Source: Clostridiales bacterium UBA1380
GTDB lineage: Bacteria > Bacillota > Clostridia > Oscillospirales > CAG-272
Direction of reading: 5' to 3'
Length of the DNA: 11,483 nt
NCBI GenBank assembly: GCA_002305445.1
Contig: DBRA01000006.1
Span: 1-11,483, forward strand
The notes below the pieces were generated by a model. That model was not told the DNA's origin. It made no database searches and saw only the letters and a list, made by a program, of their open reading frames with translations. Positions 1 through 6,948 of the stretch are shown here, piece after piece. Positions within the stretch are counted from its first letter, which is position 1. Each line of letters opens with the position of its first letter. Position numbers and translations under genes: made by a program.

Positions 1-27
1 ACCAAATATTGGCGGAGGAAATTCACC

Positions 28-1530
28 ATGAAAAAGAACCGTATCACCTCGGCGATACTCGTTGCAATCATGTGCGCGTCAATTCTATCCGCTTGTTCAC
101 AGCAGTCCGATATCTCCGGAACGTCCTCCGGCGATCAGACGAGCCCGGATGTGACCGAAACGACGGCGGAGGAGACAACCGTCTCTTACTCGTCCCTGAT
201 TTCCGCAAAGTATGCGGATAAAAACTACGGCGGCGCGGAGGTCCGCGTCCTCGGCTTCGGCCCCGGCCACCATTTTTACAATTACGGAGCCGAGGGAGAG
301 AACGAGCTCTGGTTTGCGGAGCAGTCCGGCATTCCGATGCAGGACGCCATATATCTTCGCAACACAAAAACCGAGGAGCTGCTCGGAGTAAAACTCAACG
401 TGACCTTCGACAGCGCGCCGCAGAACACTATCAAGACGGCCGTGCTCGCCGACTCCGACGAATACGACATTGTTCTGAGCCGCTTGGATTATCAGGCGAA
501 CAACGCACAGGCCGGTATCTACCAAAACATAATGAACCTGTCCGCAATCGATACGAAGGACGCATGGTGGGACGCGGACGTCGTCGACAACTTTACGATA
601 CTTAAAAACAAGCTGTATTTCATCTCCGGCGACGGCAACTTCTACGACGACTACGCCGTTCAGGCGCTGTTCTTCAACGAAAAGCTCTTCGCCGAAGGCA
701 ATTACGGTTACGACCTTTACAACCTCGTGCGCGACGGAACTTGGACCTTCGATGTTTTTTACGAGCTTGTCACGAATACGACCCGCGACCTCAACGGCGA
801 CGGCAAGATAGACATCACAAACGATATGTACGGCTACACAGACAACGGCGGCATTATTCAGCACAGCCTTTACATGTTCGGCGACCGTCTCTCCGATAAA
901 AACGAAAACGGCGAAATCGTCCTGCAGACGCAGAGCGAAAAGCTCGTCGATACCATCGATAAAATCTATAACTTCGTTCAGACCAAAACCGTTTTCGTCG
1001 GCGACAACAACGCCTCGCAGGCGGCGTTCGAGGAGGACCGCGTGCTGTTCTGCACGAATATGATAGGCACGCTCGCCGATCTGCGCGAAATGGAGTCCGA
1101 CTTTGGCGTGCTTCCGATGCCGAAGGGCGACCCGTCGATGACGCGCTACTGCGCATACGTCTCCAACGGCTGGGCTACGGCGGTAGCTTTTCCGGCGACC
1201 GCCTCGGGCGAGGCGCTGACACGCGCCGCGCACGCGCTCGACGCGATGTACGCGTTCTCGAAGGACCTCGTCACTCCGACGCTGTACAACGTCATGCTCG
1301 AGTCCAAGCTCGTCCGAAACACCGATTCGCGCGACATGCTTTCGTATGTTTTCGCCTCGAAGGTGTTCGACTGGGCCGGTGACCTCGCCTGGGGCCAGAG
1401 CCTCGTCTCATCCGTCAATTCCCTCGCGTCGGCTGCCTCCAACAGCTTCACAGCAAACATGGAGAAGATAAACAAGGCGACGACAAAGCAGCTCGAGAAA
1501 ATGATGGACGCCTACCGCGAGCTGCCCTGA
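28..1530 (+). CDS. Extracellular solute-binding lipoprotein, ABC sugar importer type (SBP1)
   Basis: A 500-residue protein that probably binds an oligosaccharide outside the cell for an ABC importer. The N-terminus is a lipoprotein signal: Lys-Lys, a hydrophobic stretch, then lipobox L20-S-A-C23. A Ser/Thr/Asp/Glu-rich linker follows (about 24-55). Family-type landmarks are a DAIYLRN segment near residue 110, an AWWD segment, and W-T-F-D just before a calcium-loop-like D254-L-N-G-D-G-K-I-D262 followed by D-M-Y-G-Y. The equivalent positions are present in the second binding protein (3434-4915), so the two are paralogs. AlgQ1/AlgQ2-type binding proteins are known to carry a comparable EF-hand-like calcium site. 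The start is well set: GGAGG at 14-18, nine bases before ATG. The promoter, and any permease genes upstream, lie outside the window; none follow it. The ligand cannot be told from sequence. An oligosaccharide is the best guess given the neighbouring glycosidases. Confidence 0.9.
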   Translation: MKKNRITSAILVAIMCASILSACSQQSDISGTSSGDQTSPDVTETTAEETTVSYSSLISAKYADKNYGGAEVRVLGFGPGHHFYNYGAEGENELWFAEQSGIPMQDAIYLRNTKTEELLGVKLNVTFDSAPQNTIKTAVLADSDEYDIVLSRLDYQANNAQAGIYQNIMNLSAIDTKDAWWDADVVDNFTILKNKLYFISGDGNFYDDYAVQALFFNEKLFAEGNYGYDLYNLVRDGTWTFDVFYELVTNTTRDLNGDGKIDITNDMYGYTDNGGIIQHSLYMFGDRLSDKNENGEIVLQTQSEKLVDTIDKIYNFVQTKTVFVGDNNASQAAFEEDRVLFCTNMIGTLADLREMESDFGVLPMPKGDPSMTRYCAYVSNGWATAVAFPATASGEALTRAAHALDAMYAFSKDLVTPTLYNVMLESKLVRNTDSRDMLSYVFASKVFDWAGDLAWGQSLVSSVNSLASAASNSFTANMEKINKATTKQLEKMMDAYRELP

Positions 1531-1544
1531 TTGAATGTGATAAT

Positions 1545-1577
1545 AAAAAGAAAGGGCGTGTACGCCCTTTCTTTTTT
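1545..1577. terminator. Bidirectional intrinsic terminator between SBP1 and GH31
   Basis: A perfect 14-bp inverted repeat (1545-1558 with 1563-1576) around a 4-base TGTA loop. It has a GGGCG/CGCCC core flanked by A-rich and T-rich arms, so either strand yields a hairpin followed by a U-run (T1572-T1577 on the + strand). It lies 15 bases after the SBP1 stop and about 58 bases past the GH31 stop on the other strand, so it can end both convergent transcripts. Confidence 0.92.
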
Positions 1578-1634
1578 GCGCATTAATTCTATTAAGCCGA
1601 TAAGCATTATAATGTAAACGAAACCGGCTTGCTT

Positions 1635-3359
1635 TTACGCGTTCACCTTTCTGTATACCGGTATGCCGCCGCCCTCGTACGGGTGCTTGCCGGAGGCAAC
1701 TATTTCGCCCGTGAAGTAGTCCGCCCATTCGCCGTCGGGCAGATAGACATCGCGGCCTTTTTCGCCCGATGCGATCGGCGCGACAAGGAGGCTGTCGCCG
1801 AGCATGTACTCGTCGTTTATCCCTCTCGCCGTCTCGTCCGACGTGTAGTCCGACACGAGCGCGCGGACAGGCGCGACGCCTTCGGCGCGGTAGCGCTTGA
1901 ATGCGCGCGAAAGCTCCGGAACAAGCGCGCGGCGCAGCTCCAGCAGCGCGCGCACGTCGTCCTCGCAGCCGAACTTCAGCCACGGCGCTTCCTCGCAGTA
2001 CCACGCGTTGATGACCGTCTTCGCGGAGAACACCGCCACCTGAAGCCGACGGATCAGATCGTCCTTCGAATCGGCGTGGCGCAGCTCGGGCGACCAGAGA
2101 AGGCCCGAGAAGCCGGAGTTGACCACACCCTGAATGAAGTCCTTCGGGCTGTACAGGTCGCTGTAAAGCGCGAACGGATACGGAGCCGCGAGCGCTCCGG
2201 CGTTGCGGACGTCACCGTAGGTGTAGGCGTCTTTATTGCCGCAGCAGCCGCACGACAGCGCCTCCTCGACGGCCTGCATATAGAGCGTGCCGAACAGCGA
2301 ATGGTACTGCTCGCCGTCGGCGCCGGACGGGAAGCGCGCGCAGTTCGGGAACGACCAGCCGCCCGTGAAGTCGCTCGAGTCGCACTCGTCGAGCTTGAAG
2401 CCGTCGACACCGAGCGCCGTGAGCGCGGTACGCTGATAATCGGCGAAGATGCGGCGCGCGGCCGGTATCGCGAAGTCGGGCACGACGCCGCCCCAGACCT
2501 CGAACTCGCCCGAATACGGCTTCAGCGCTTCGTATATCGGCGAAGTCGGATGCGTGAACGCATGCTGCCACAGATTGACGTGGTAGCCCATCGAGCGCAG
2601 CTCGCCGACTGTCGCTGCGGGGTCCGGGAAGCGGCTCTTATCCCAGACGAACGAGCAGGAGTACGCGTGCGTCTGCCAGCCGGGCTCCAGCCCGATCACC
2701 GACACCGGCAGCGATTTATCGCGCAGGTAGCGGCCCATTCCGAGCACGGCGTCGGTATTGCTGCGCGAATGGCAGCGGTACATCGCGCCGAGGCCCCACT
2801 CCGGTACGTCGCAGCCACCGCCGGCGAGCATATTGTACTGCGCGACAATGTCGGTGATGGTCTTGCCTTCAATTATGTAAACGTCGACGCCGGGCGCGGA
2901 CGGTATCTCGACCGCGATGACGCTCTCGCCGCCGCTGCGGGGAGCATAAAGCGCCGCCGTATCGGTCGCGATCTCGCCGCTGTCCTCCGCAGCGGCGGAG
3001 CCGCGAAGCCGCGCGCCGAAACTTAACTCGACATAGCGCGCGGTGTCGATATAGACGCCGTAACCGGCGGCCGACACGAAGAACGGCACCGGTGCGTGCG
3101 AGTCGCCCGTGTTCGCGACGGGGTCGGCGTTGACGCGCAGCGTCATCTTGCGGCCGCTGTGGTTGAAGCCTTTGAGCTGCAAACCCAGCCCGTACACGGG
3201 CTCGCCGCCGTACGGGAACAGCAGGCGCGTGCCGCGCGCTGTGCGCTCGAAGACGATCTTTCCGCCGTCGTAAGCGGTTGGGGTTTCGACATAGTTGAAA
3301 CAGGGACAGAACGACGACGGGACGATTTTCTCTGGTTGACCGAAAGTAAACTTTTTCAT
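1635..3359 (-). CDS. GH31 family glycoside hydrolase (alpha-glycosidase), cytoplasmic
   Basis: A 574-residue retaining alpha-glycosidase of the GH31 type. A short N-terminal beta-sandwich (about 1-180; EPVYGLGLQ, then FFVSAAGYGVYIDTAR) precedes a TIM barrel starting near W188. The barrel has the GH31 segment PVSVIGLEPGWQ and the nucleophile region GVDGFKLDECD, where D324 is the expected nucleophile. The segment YSDLYSPKDF, with D401, aligns to the acid/base position that is usually in a W-G-G-D context. The chain ends at the IPVY segment, so the distal C-terminal sheet domain common in this family is missing; many members are 650-900 residues. There is no signal peptide, so it should act on imported oligosaccharides in the cytoplasm. 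The start at 3359 has GGAG eight bases upstream. An in-frame ATG at 3407 lies inside the upstream hairpin and is unlikely. It is co-transcribed after SBP2, with no promoter visible in the gap. Substrate (glucoside, xyloside or other) is undetermined. Confidence 0.88.
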   Translation of the reverse strand: MKKFTFGQPEKIVPSSFCPCFNYVETPTAYDGGKIVFERTARGTRLLFPYGGEPVYGLGLQLKGFNHSGRKMTLRVNADPVANTGDSHAPVPFFVSAAGYGVYIDTARYVELSFGARLRGSAAAEDSGEIATDTAALYAPRSGGESVIAVEIPSAPGVDVYIIEGKTITDIVAQYNMLAGGGCDVPEWGLGAMYRCHSRSNTDAVLGMGRYLRDKSLPVSVIGLEPGWQTHAYSCSFVWDKSRFPDPAATVGELRSMGYHVNLWQHAFTHPTSPIYEALKPYSGEFEVWGGVVPDFAIPAARRIFADYQRTALTALGVDGFKLDECDSSDFTGGWSFPNCARFPSGADGEQYHSLFGTLYMQAVEEALSCGCCGNKDAYTYGDVRNAGALAAPYPFALYSDLYSPKDFIQGVVNSGFSGLLWSPELRHADSKDDLIRRLQVAVFSAKTVINAWYCEEAPWLKFGCEDDVRALLELRRALVPELSRAFKRYRAEGVAPVRALVSDYTSDETARGINDEYMLGDSLLVAPIASGEKGRDVYLPDGEWADYFTGEIVASGKHPYEGGGIPVYRKVNA

Positions 3360-3386
3360 CCGATGAACTCCGTTCCTTTTTATTTT

Positions 3387-3427
3387 AAAAAGCGGCGGCG
3401 CCGGCAAACCGGCGTCGCCGCTTTTTT
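3387..3427. terminator. Intercistronic hairpin / partial terminator between SBP2 and GH31
   Basis: An 18-bp stem (3387-3404 with 3409-3426) with a 4-base CAAA loop and a very GC-rich core, flanked by A- and T-runs. On the minus-strand transcript the stem has one C-A mismatch (positions 3398/3415) and is followed by only five U and then AAAA. It lies right after the tandem stop codons of SBP2 (3434-3436 and 3431-3433) and ends 13 bases before the GH31 Shine-Dalgarno. It probably lets part of the transcription through, and protects the 3' end of the SBP2 message. As a + strand element it would end with six U, but no + strand gene precedes it. Confidence 0.8.
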
Positions 3428-3433
3428 AGATTA

Positions 3434-4915
3434 TCAGTCAGCGGTATAATAATCGGCTATTTTTTCAACGTTTTTGAGAAGCGCTTTTTCGCTCTTGGCG
3501 TATTTCGACGCGACGTCGGTCTGCTTGTTCATGAGCATGTCGCGGAAGAGGTACGGCAGACGCACAAAGTTCGCTTCGCCGAACAGGTATGAGAAGTCGA
3601 AGCTGCGGCCCTTCATAATAATGTCGATCATGTTGGCAGTATCGGCGTCTTCCGAATACTTGCCCTTGAGCGCGATGTCGTAATAAGCCGGATACACGTA
3701 GCGATAGCTCTCGGCGGCGAGCGCTTCGGTGATCATGCCGACAAAGTCCGTATCCTCGACGGTCTTCGGCACGCAGAGAACGGTGTACTGGTCGCGGGCG
3801 TTTGTGAGGTAGTTTTTCTGCGCTTCGTCCCACTTCGGATACGGGAGAATGCCGTAGGCGTCGTCCATGTATCTGTATGTGTTGAAGGCGTCGTTAAAGA
3901 TGCTCGGCACGAATACGACTTTACCGTCGGCAAACATCGGAACCTCGCCCTCGGCTTCGGCAGGAGCCAGTGTGCCGGTCTTATTATAATAGAAATCGGA
4001 AATCTTTTCAAGAGCGGAAACAGTTTTGTCCGTCATAAATTTCGGGGTCGGCAGGCCGTTCTCGTCCTTGCCGGATATCGGCTGGTCGAACGCGGCGAGC
4101 CATGCGTCGGAGCTAATGCCGGGATGAGCAACGTAACCGAAAATGTCGCCCTTATCCTTCTCGCCGTCGCCGTTAACGTCTGTGTATATATCGGAGCAGA
4201 GCGAGATGAAGTAGTCGATCGTCCACTTGCCGTCGTATACGGCGTTATAAAGAGAAGACGCGGTCATGCCGTTCTCCTCGGTGAGACGCATGTTGAAGAA
4301 CATACCGTAAGTGAACAGCAGCGCCGTTACGTTTATATCGCCGGTGGCGGTATAGGCAATGCCGTTGAAGGTGCAGGTGTCGTTGGCGAGTTTGTTCCAC
4401 CACGGCGCGGTGAAATCGACGTAATTGACGTCAAGCCAGTTCTGATACACACCCTTCGATATCGGCGAATAGGACATATACGCGAGGTGCGAAACAATAT
4501 CCCAAGCGTTCTCGCCCGCGAGGATCGCGGTTGATGTCTGGTTAATCGTCTCGGAGCCGGACGAGAAGTTCGTCGGAACAATCTTGACGTTAAAACGCTC
4601 TTCGATCGCGATGTTGCGGTTGTATACGGCGTCGTTCGTCGCTTCGCCGGTCATATCCTCGACAAAAAACTCATAACCGACGTTTGTGTTCTGTGCAACT
4701 CTGTACTCGCGGCCTTCCCAGTTGTAATCGGGCAGCGAGTCCTTGATGTCGGCGCGGCCGGTTTCGGTCTGTTCTGCCGGCTCCGACGTTGTAGATGAAC
4801 TTGTTTCGGATGTACCGGCGGCAGTGGTATCCGACGGGTCACCCGACTGCGAGCAGGCGGCGGCCGGTATAAGCAGCGCAGCAGCTATAATTGCCGCCAA
4901 TATACGCTTGGACAT
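3434..4915 (-). CDS. Extracellular solute-binding lipoprotein, ABC sugar importer type (SBP2)
   Basis: A 493-residue lipoprotein, first gene of a unit with the GH31 glycosidase. The signal sequence has a Lys-Arg N-region, an Ala/Ile/Leu-rich core and a lipobox ending A-A-A-C21, followed by a Thr/Ser/Glu-rich linker to about residue 55. Family landmarks are NDAVYNRNIAIEERFNVK, a PWWNKL segment, and W-T-I-D before a full 12-residue EF-hand-like loop D246-V-N-G-D-G-E-K-D-K-G-D257 followed by I-F-G-Y. This loop probably binds a structural calcium ion, as in AlgQ-type proteins. The start has GGAG (4926-4929) ten bases upstream. Two stop codons in a row end the gene. No permease is adjacent, so it must pair with an importer encoded elsewhere or it is an orphan receptor. 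Its coupling to GH31 suggests the ligand is an oligosaccharide with an alpha-linked sugar that GH31 then cleaves (inference). Confidence 0.9.
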   Translation of the reverse strand: MSKRILAAIIAAALLIPAAACSQSGDPSDTTAAGTSETSSSTTSEPAEQTETGRADIKDSLPDYNWEGREYRVAQNTNVGYEFFVEDMTGEATNDAVYNRNIAIEERFNVKIVPTNFSSGSETINQTSTAILAGENAWDIVSHLAYMSYSPISKGVYQNWLDVNYVDFTAPWWNKLANDTCTFNGIAYTATGDINVTALLFTYGMFFNMRLTEENGMTASSLYNAVYDGKWTIDYFISLCSDIYTDVNGDGEKDKGDIFGYVAHPGISSDAWLAAFDQPISGKDENGLPTPKFMTDKTVSALEKISDFYYNKTGTLAPAEAEGEVPMFADGKVVFVPSIFNDAFNTYRYMDDAYGILPYPKWDEAQKNYLTNARDQYTVLCVPKTVEDTDFVGMITEALAAESYRYVYPAYYDIALKGKYSEDADTANMIDIIMKGRSFDFSYLFGEANFVRLPYLFRDMLMNKQTDVASKYAKSEKALLKNVEKIADYYTAD

Positions 4916-4959
4916 TTTTAAATTTCTCCAAAGATATTTATTAAATGGGACACTTTTAT

Positions 4960-4988
4960 ATAATATAGCAATAAACGATATTAATCAA
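4960..4988 (-). promoter_or_regulatory. Sigma-A-type promoter for the SBP2-GH31 unit
   Basis: Read on the minus strand: TTGATT (-35, 4988-4983), a 17-base spacer, then TATTAT (-10, 4965-4960). Transcription would start near 4953, giving a leader of about 38 bases before the SBP2 ATG. An A-rich tract upstream (about 5001-5015) could act as an UP element. A GGTT-N4-AACC inverted repeat (4989-5000) touches the -35 and may be a regulator site. The hexamers and spacing are seen directly; activity is inferred. Confidence 0.75.
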
Positions 4989-5022
4989 GGTTATTAAACC
5001 ATTTTTACTTTTTATTAACATA

Positions 5023-5039
5023 TTCGGATTTCTGCCGAA
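5023..5039. promoter_or_regulatory. Small inverted repeat between the divergent promoters
   Basis: TTCGG-N7-CCGAA lies between the divergent promoters of SBP2 and the acyl-CoA synthetase, centred about 40 bases upstream of either -35 element. It is short enough to arise by chance. It could be a regulator site but no further copy was noticed in the window. Confidence 0.25.
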
Positions 5040-5068
5040 GGACGTTTACCGCTTTAGCAATTTAATAC

Positions 5069-5097
5069 TTGCAAATTATGTCGGGCGATAGTATAAT
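5069..5097 (+). promoter_or_regulatory. Sigma-A-type promoter for the acyl-CoA synthetase gene
   Basis: TTGCAA (-35, 5069-5074), a 17-base spacer, then a perfect TATAAT (-10, 5092-5097). Transcription would begin near 5104. The element overlaps the upstream in-frame TTG (5069) and ATG (5078) codons, so those codons would not be in the mRNA and cannot serve as starts if this is the main promoter. Confidence 0.8.
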
Positions 5098-5146
5098 AGT
5101 ACAATATCAATCGTTTACTGAAGATTTCGGAGATTTAAACATCGTC

Positions 5147-6778
5147 ATGCCGATCACGGAGATACTGGAACAAAACGCGCGGCTTTACGGAAATGAAGTC
5201 GCTTTAATCGAGATAAATCCCGACCACGACCGCTCGCGCCAGGTTACATGGCGCGAATACGAACTCATCGAATCCGACGCGGAGTCCTATTACCGCCGTG
5301 AAATGACGTGGAATACATTCAACACCAAGGCAAACCGATTCGCAAACCTGCTTGTATCGCGCGGCATCAAGAAGGGCGACAAGGTCGCCGTGCTGCTGAT
5401 GAACTGCCTTGAATGGCTGCCCGTATACTTCGGCATACTGAAGTCCGGCGCGCTCGCCGTGCCGCTTAACTACCGCTACACATCAGAGGAAATCAAATAC
5501 TGCTGCGAGCTCGCCGAGGTCGACGCGATCGTCTTCGGGTTCGAGTTCATCGGCCGCGTCGAAGCGATCGAGCATCAGATGCCGCGTGTGCGCGAGCGCT
5601 TCTACGTAGGCGCCGACTGCCCCACCTTCGCGGAATCATACGCCGAGCTCTGCGCATCTCAGCCCGACACCGCGCCCGATATAATGATAACGGACGACGA
5701 CTTCAGCGCGATCTACTTCTCGTCCGGCACGACCGGCTTCCCGAAGGCTATACTGCACAAGCACGCGGGGCTCGTTGCCTCCTGCGTCACCGAGAACAAG
5801 CACCACGGCCAGACGCACGACGACGTGTTCCTCTGCATCCCGCCGCTCTATCATACCGGCGCGAAAATGCACTGGTTCGGCAGCTTCCTTGTCGGCGGCA
5901 AGGCCGTGCTCCTGCGCGGCGTCAAGCCCGAATGGATAATCAGCACGGTTTCGAGCGAGAAGGCCACGATCGTCTGGCTGCTCGTGCCGTGGGCGCAGGA
6001 CATACTCGACGCCATCGACCGCGGCGACATCGACCTGTCGAAGTACAAGCTCGACCAGTGGCGGCTCATGCATATAGGCGCGCAGCCGGTTCCGCCGAGC
6101 CTTATCCGCCGCTGGAAAAAGATGTTCCCTCATCACCAGTACGACACGAACTACGGCCTTTCCGAGTCGCTCGGACCGGGCTGCGTCCATCTCGGAGTCG
6201 AGAACATAGACCGCGTCGGCGCGATCGGCGTGCCCGGCTACGGCTGGGAGGTCCGCATCGTCTCCTCCGATATGAAGGATGTACCGGACGGTGAAGTCGG
6301 CGAGCTCGCCGTGCGCGGCCCCGGCGTCATGACCTGCTACTACCGCGACAAAGCCGCTACCGACGCCGTCCTCAAGGACGGCTGGCTCCTGACGGGCGAT
6401 ATGGCGCGACGCGAGGACGGCTTCATCTACCTCGTCGACCGCAAGAAGGACGTCATCATCACCGGCGGCGAGAACATATATCCCGTACAGATCGAGGACT
6501 TCCTGCGCGCGGACGACGCGATAAAGGACGTCGCCGTCATCGGGCTGCCCGACGCGCGTCTCGGCGAAATCGCCGCCGCCATCATCGAGGTCAAGGAGGG
6601 CTACACGCTGACCGAGGAGGAAGTGAACGAGTACTGTTCCGAGCTTCCCCGCTACAAGCGCCCGCGCAGGATCATTTTCGCGAAGATCCCGCGCAACCCC
6701 ACCGGCAAGATCGAGAAGCCGAAGCTGCGCGAGATGTACTGCGGCAAGAACCTTGTCGAACGCGTGACGAAGAACTGA
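5147..6778 (+). CDS. Acyl-CoA synthetase-like AMP-forming ligase
   Basis: A 543-residue class I adenylate-forming enzyme, expected to activate a carboxylic acid with ATP to an acyl-AMP and then pass it to CoA or another thiol. Visible core motifs are the P-loop YFSSGTTGFPKA (190-201), NYGLSES (335-341), TGD with ribose-binding D418, DRKKD with R432 plus the hinge and GGENIYP, and PRNPTGK with catalytic K521. Near the N-terminus the A1-like phrase occurs twice in altered form (VTWREYELIE, then MTWNTFNTKA). The start chosen is ATG 5147, because the promoter (5069-5097) covers the earlier in-frame TTG and ATG. GGAG at 5129-5132 sits 14 bases before it, which is rather far. It is alone in its unit, divergent from SBP2 and closed by its own terminator. 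A medium- or long-chain or aryl acid substrate is possible; sequence alone does not decide. Confidence 0.9.
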   Translation: MPITEILEQNARLYGNEVALIEINPDHDRSRQVTWREYELIESDAESYYRREMTWNTFNTKANRFANLLVSRGIKKGDKVAVLLMNCLEWLPVYFGILKSGALAVPLNYRYTSEEIKYCCELAEVDAIVFGFEFIGRVEAIEHQMPRVRERFYVGADCPTFAESYAELCASQPDTAPDIMITDDDFSAIYFSSGTTGFPKAILHKHAGLVASCVTENKHHGQTHDDVFLCIPPLYHTGAKMHWFGSFLVGGKAVLLRGVKPEWIISTVSSEKATIVWLLVPWAQDILDAIDRGDIDLSKYKLDQWRLMHIGAQPVPPSLIRRWKKMFPHHQYDTNYGLSESLGPGCVHLGVENIDRVGAIGVPGYGWEVRIVSSDMKDVPDGEVGELAVRGPGVMTCYYRDKAATDAVLKDGWLLTGDMARREDGFIYLVDRKKDVIITGGENIYPVQIEDFLRADDAIKDVAVIGLPDARLGEIAAAIIEVKEGYTLTEEEVNEYCSELPRYKRPRRIIFAKIPRNPTGKIEKPKLREMYCGKNLVERVTKN

Positions 6779-6786
6779 GATACATA

Positions 6787-6818
6787 ACAAAAAGGACGCC
6801 TTCAGGCGTCCTTTTTGT
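6787..6818. terminator. Bidirectional intrinsic terminator
   Basis: A perfect 14-bp inverted repeat (6787-6800 with 6805-6818), loop TTCA, core GGACGCC/GGCGTCC, with an A-run on one side and a T-run on the other. It is 8 bases after the acyl-CoA synthetase stop and about 130 bases beyond the stop of the convergent beta-helix gene, so it can serve both. The remaining stretch to 6948 shows no gene, only an 11-bp direct repeat (6898-6908 and 6947-6957). Confidence 0.92.
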
Positions 6819-6948
6819 GTTTCGATCCTTTTGCTTGCAGGCGCATCCGATACAGGCACGTCAATAGAATAACTCAACCGCCGCGCTTTTATACGCGCGT
6901 CAGCCGCAACCGGTGCGAACGTATACGCCCGACGCCGAATTATATACG

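Noticed and set aside
97..1233. Long open frame on the minus strand (378 codons) opposite SBP1
   Set aside because: Antisense shadow of a well-supported lipoprotein gene with a strong ribosome site.
1629..3026. Long open frame on the + strand (465 codons) opposite GH31
   Set aside because: Arg/Val/Ala-rich shadow with no recognisable domain, while the minus strand encodes a clear GH31 with both catalytic Asp residues.
5636..6877. Long open frame on the minus strand (413 codons) opposite the acyl-CoA synthetase
   Set aside because: Shadow of a gene with all adenylate-forming motifs intact; it also runs through the bidirectional terminator.
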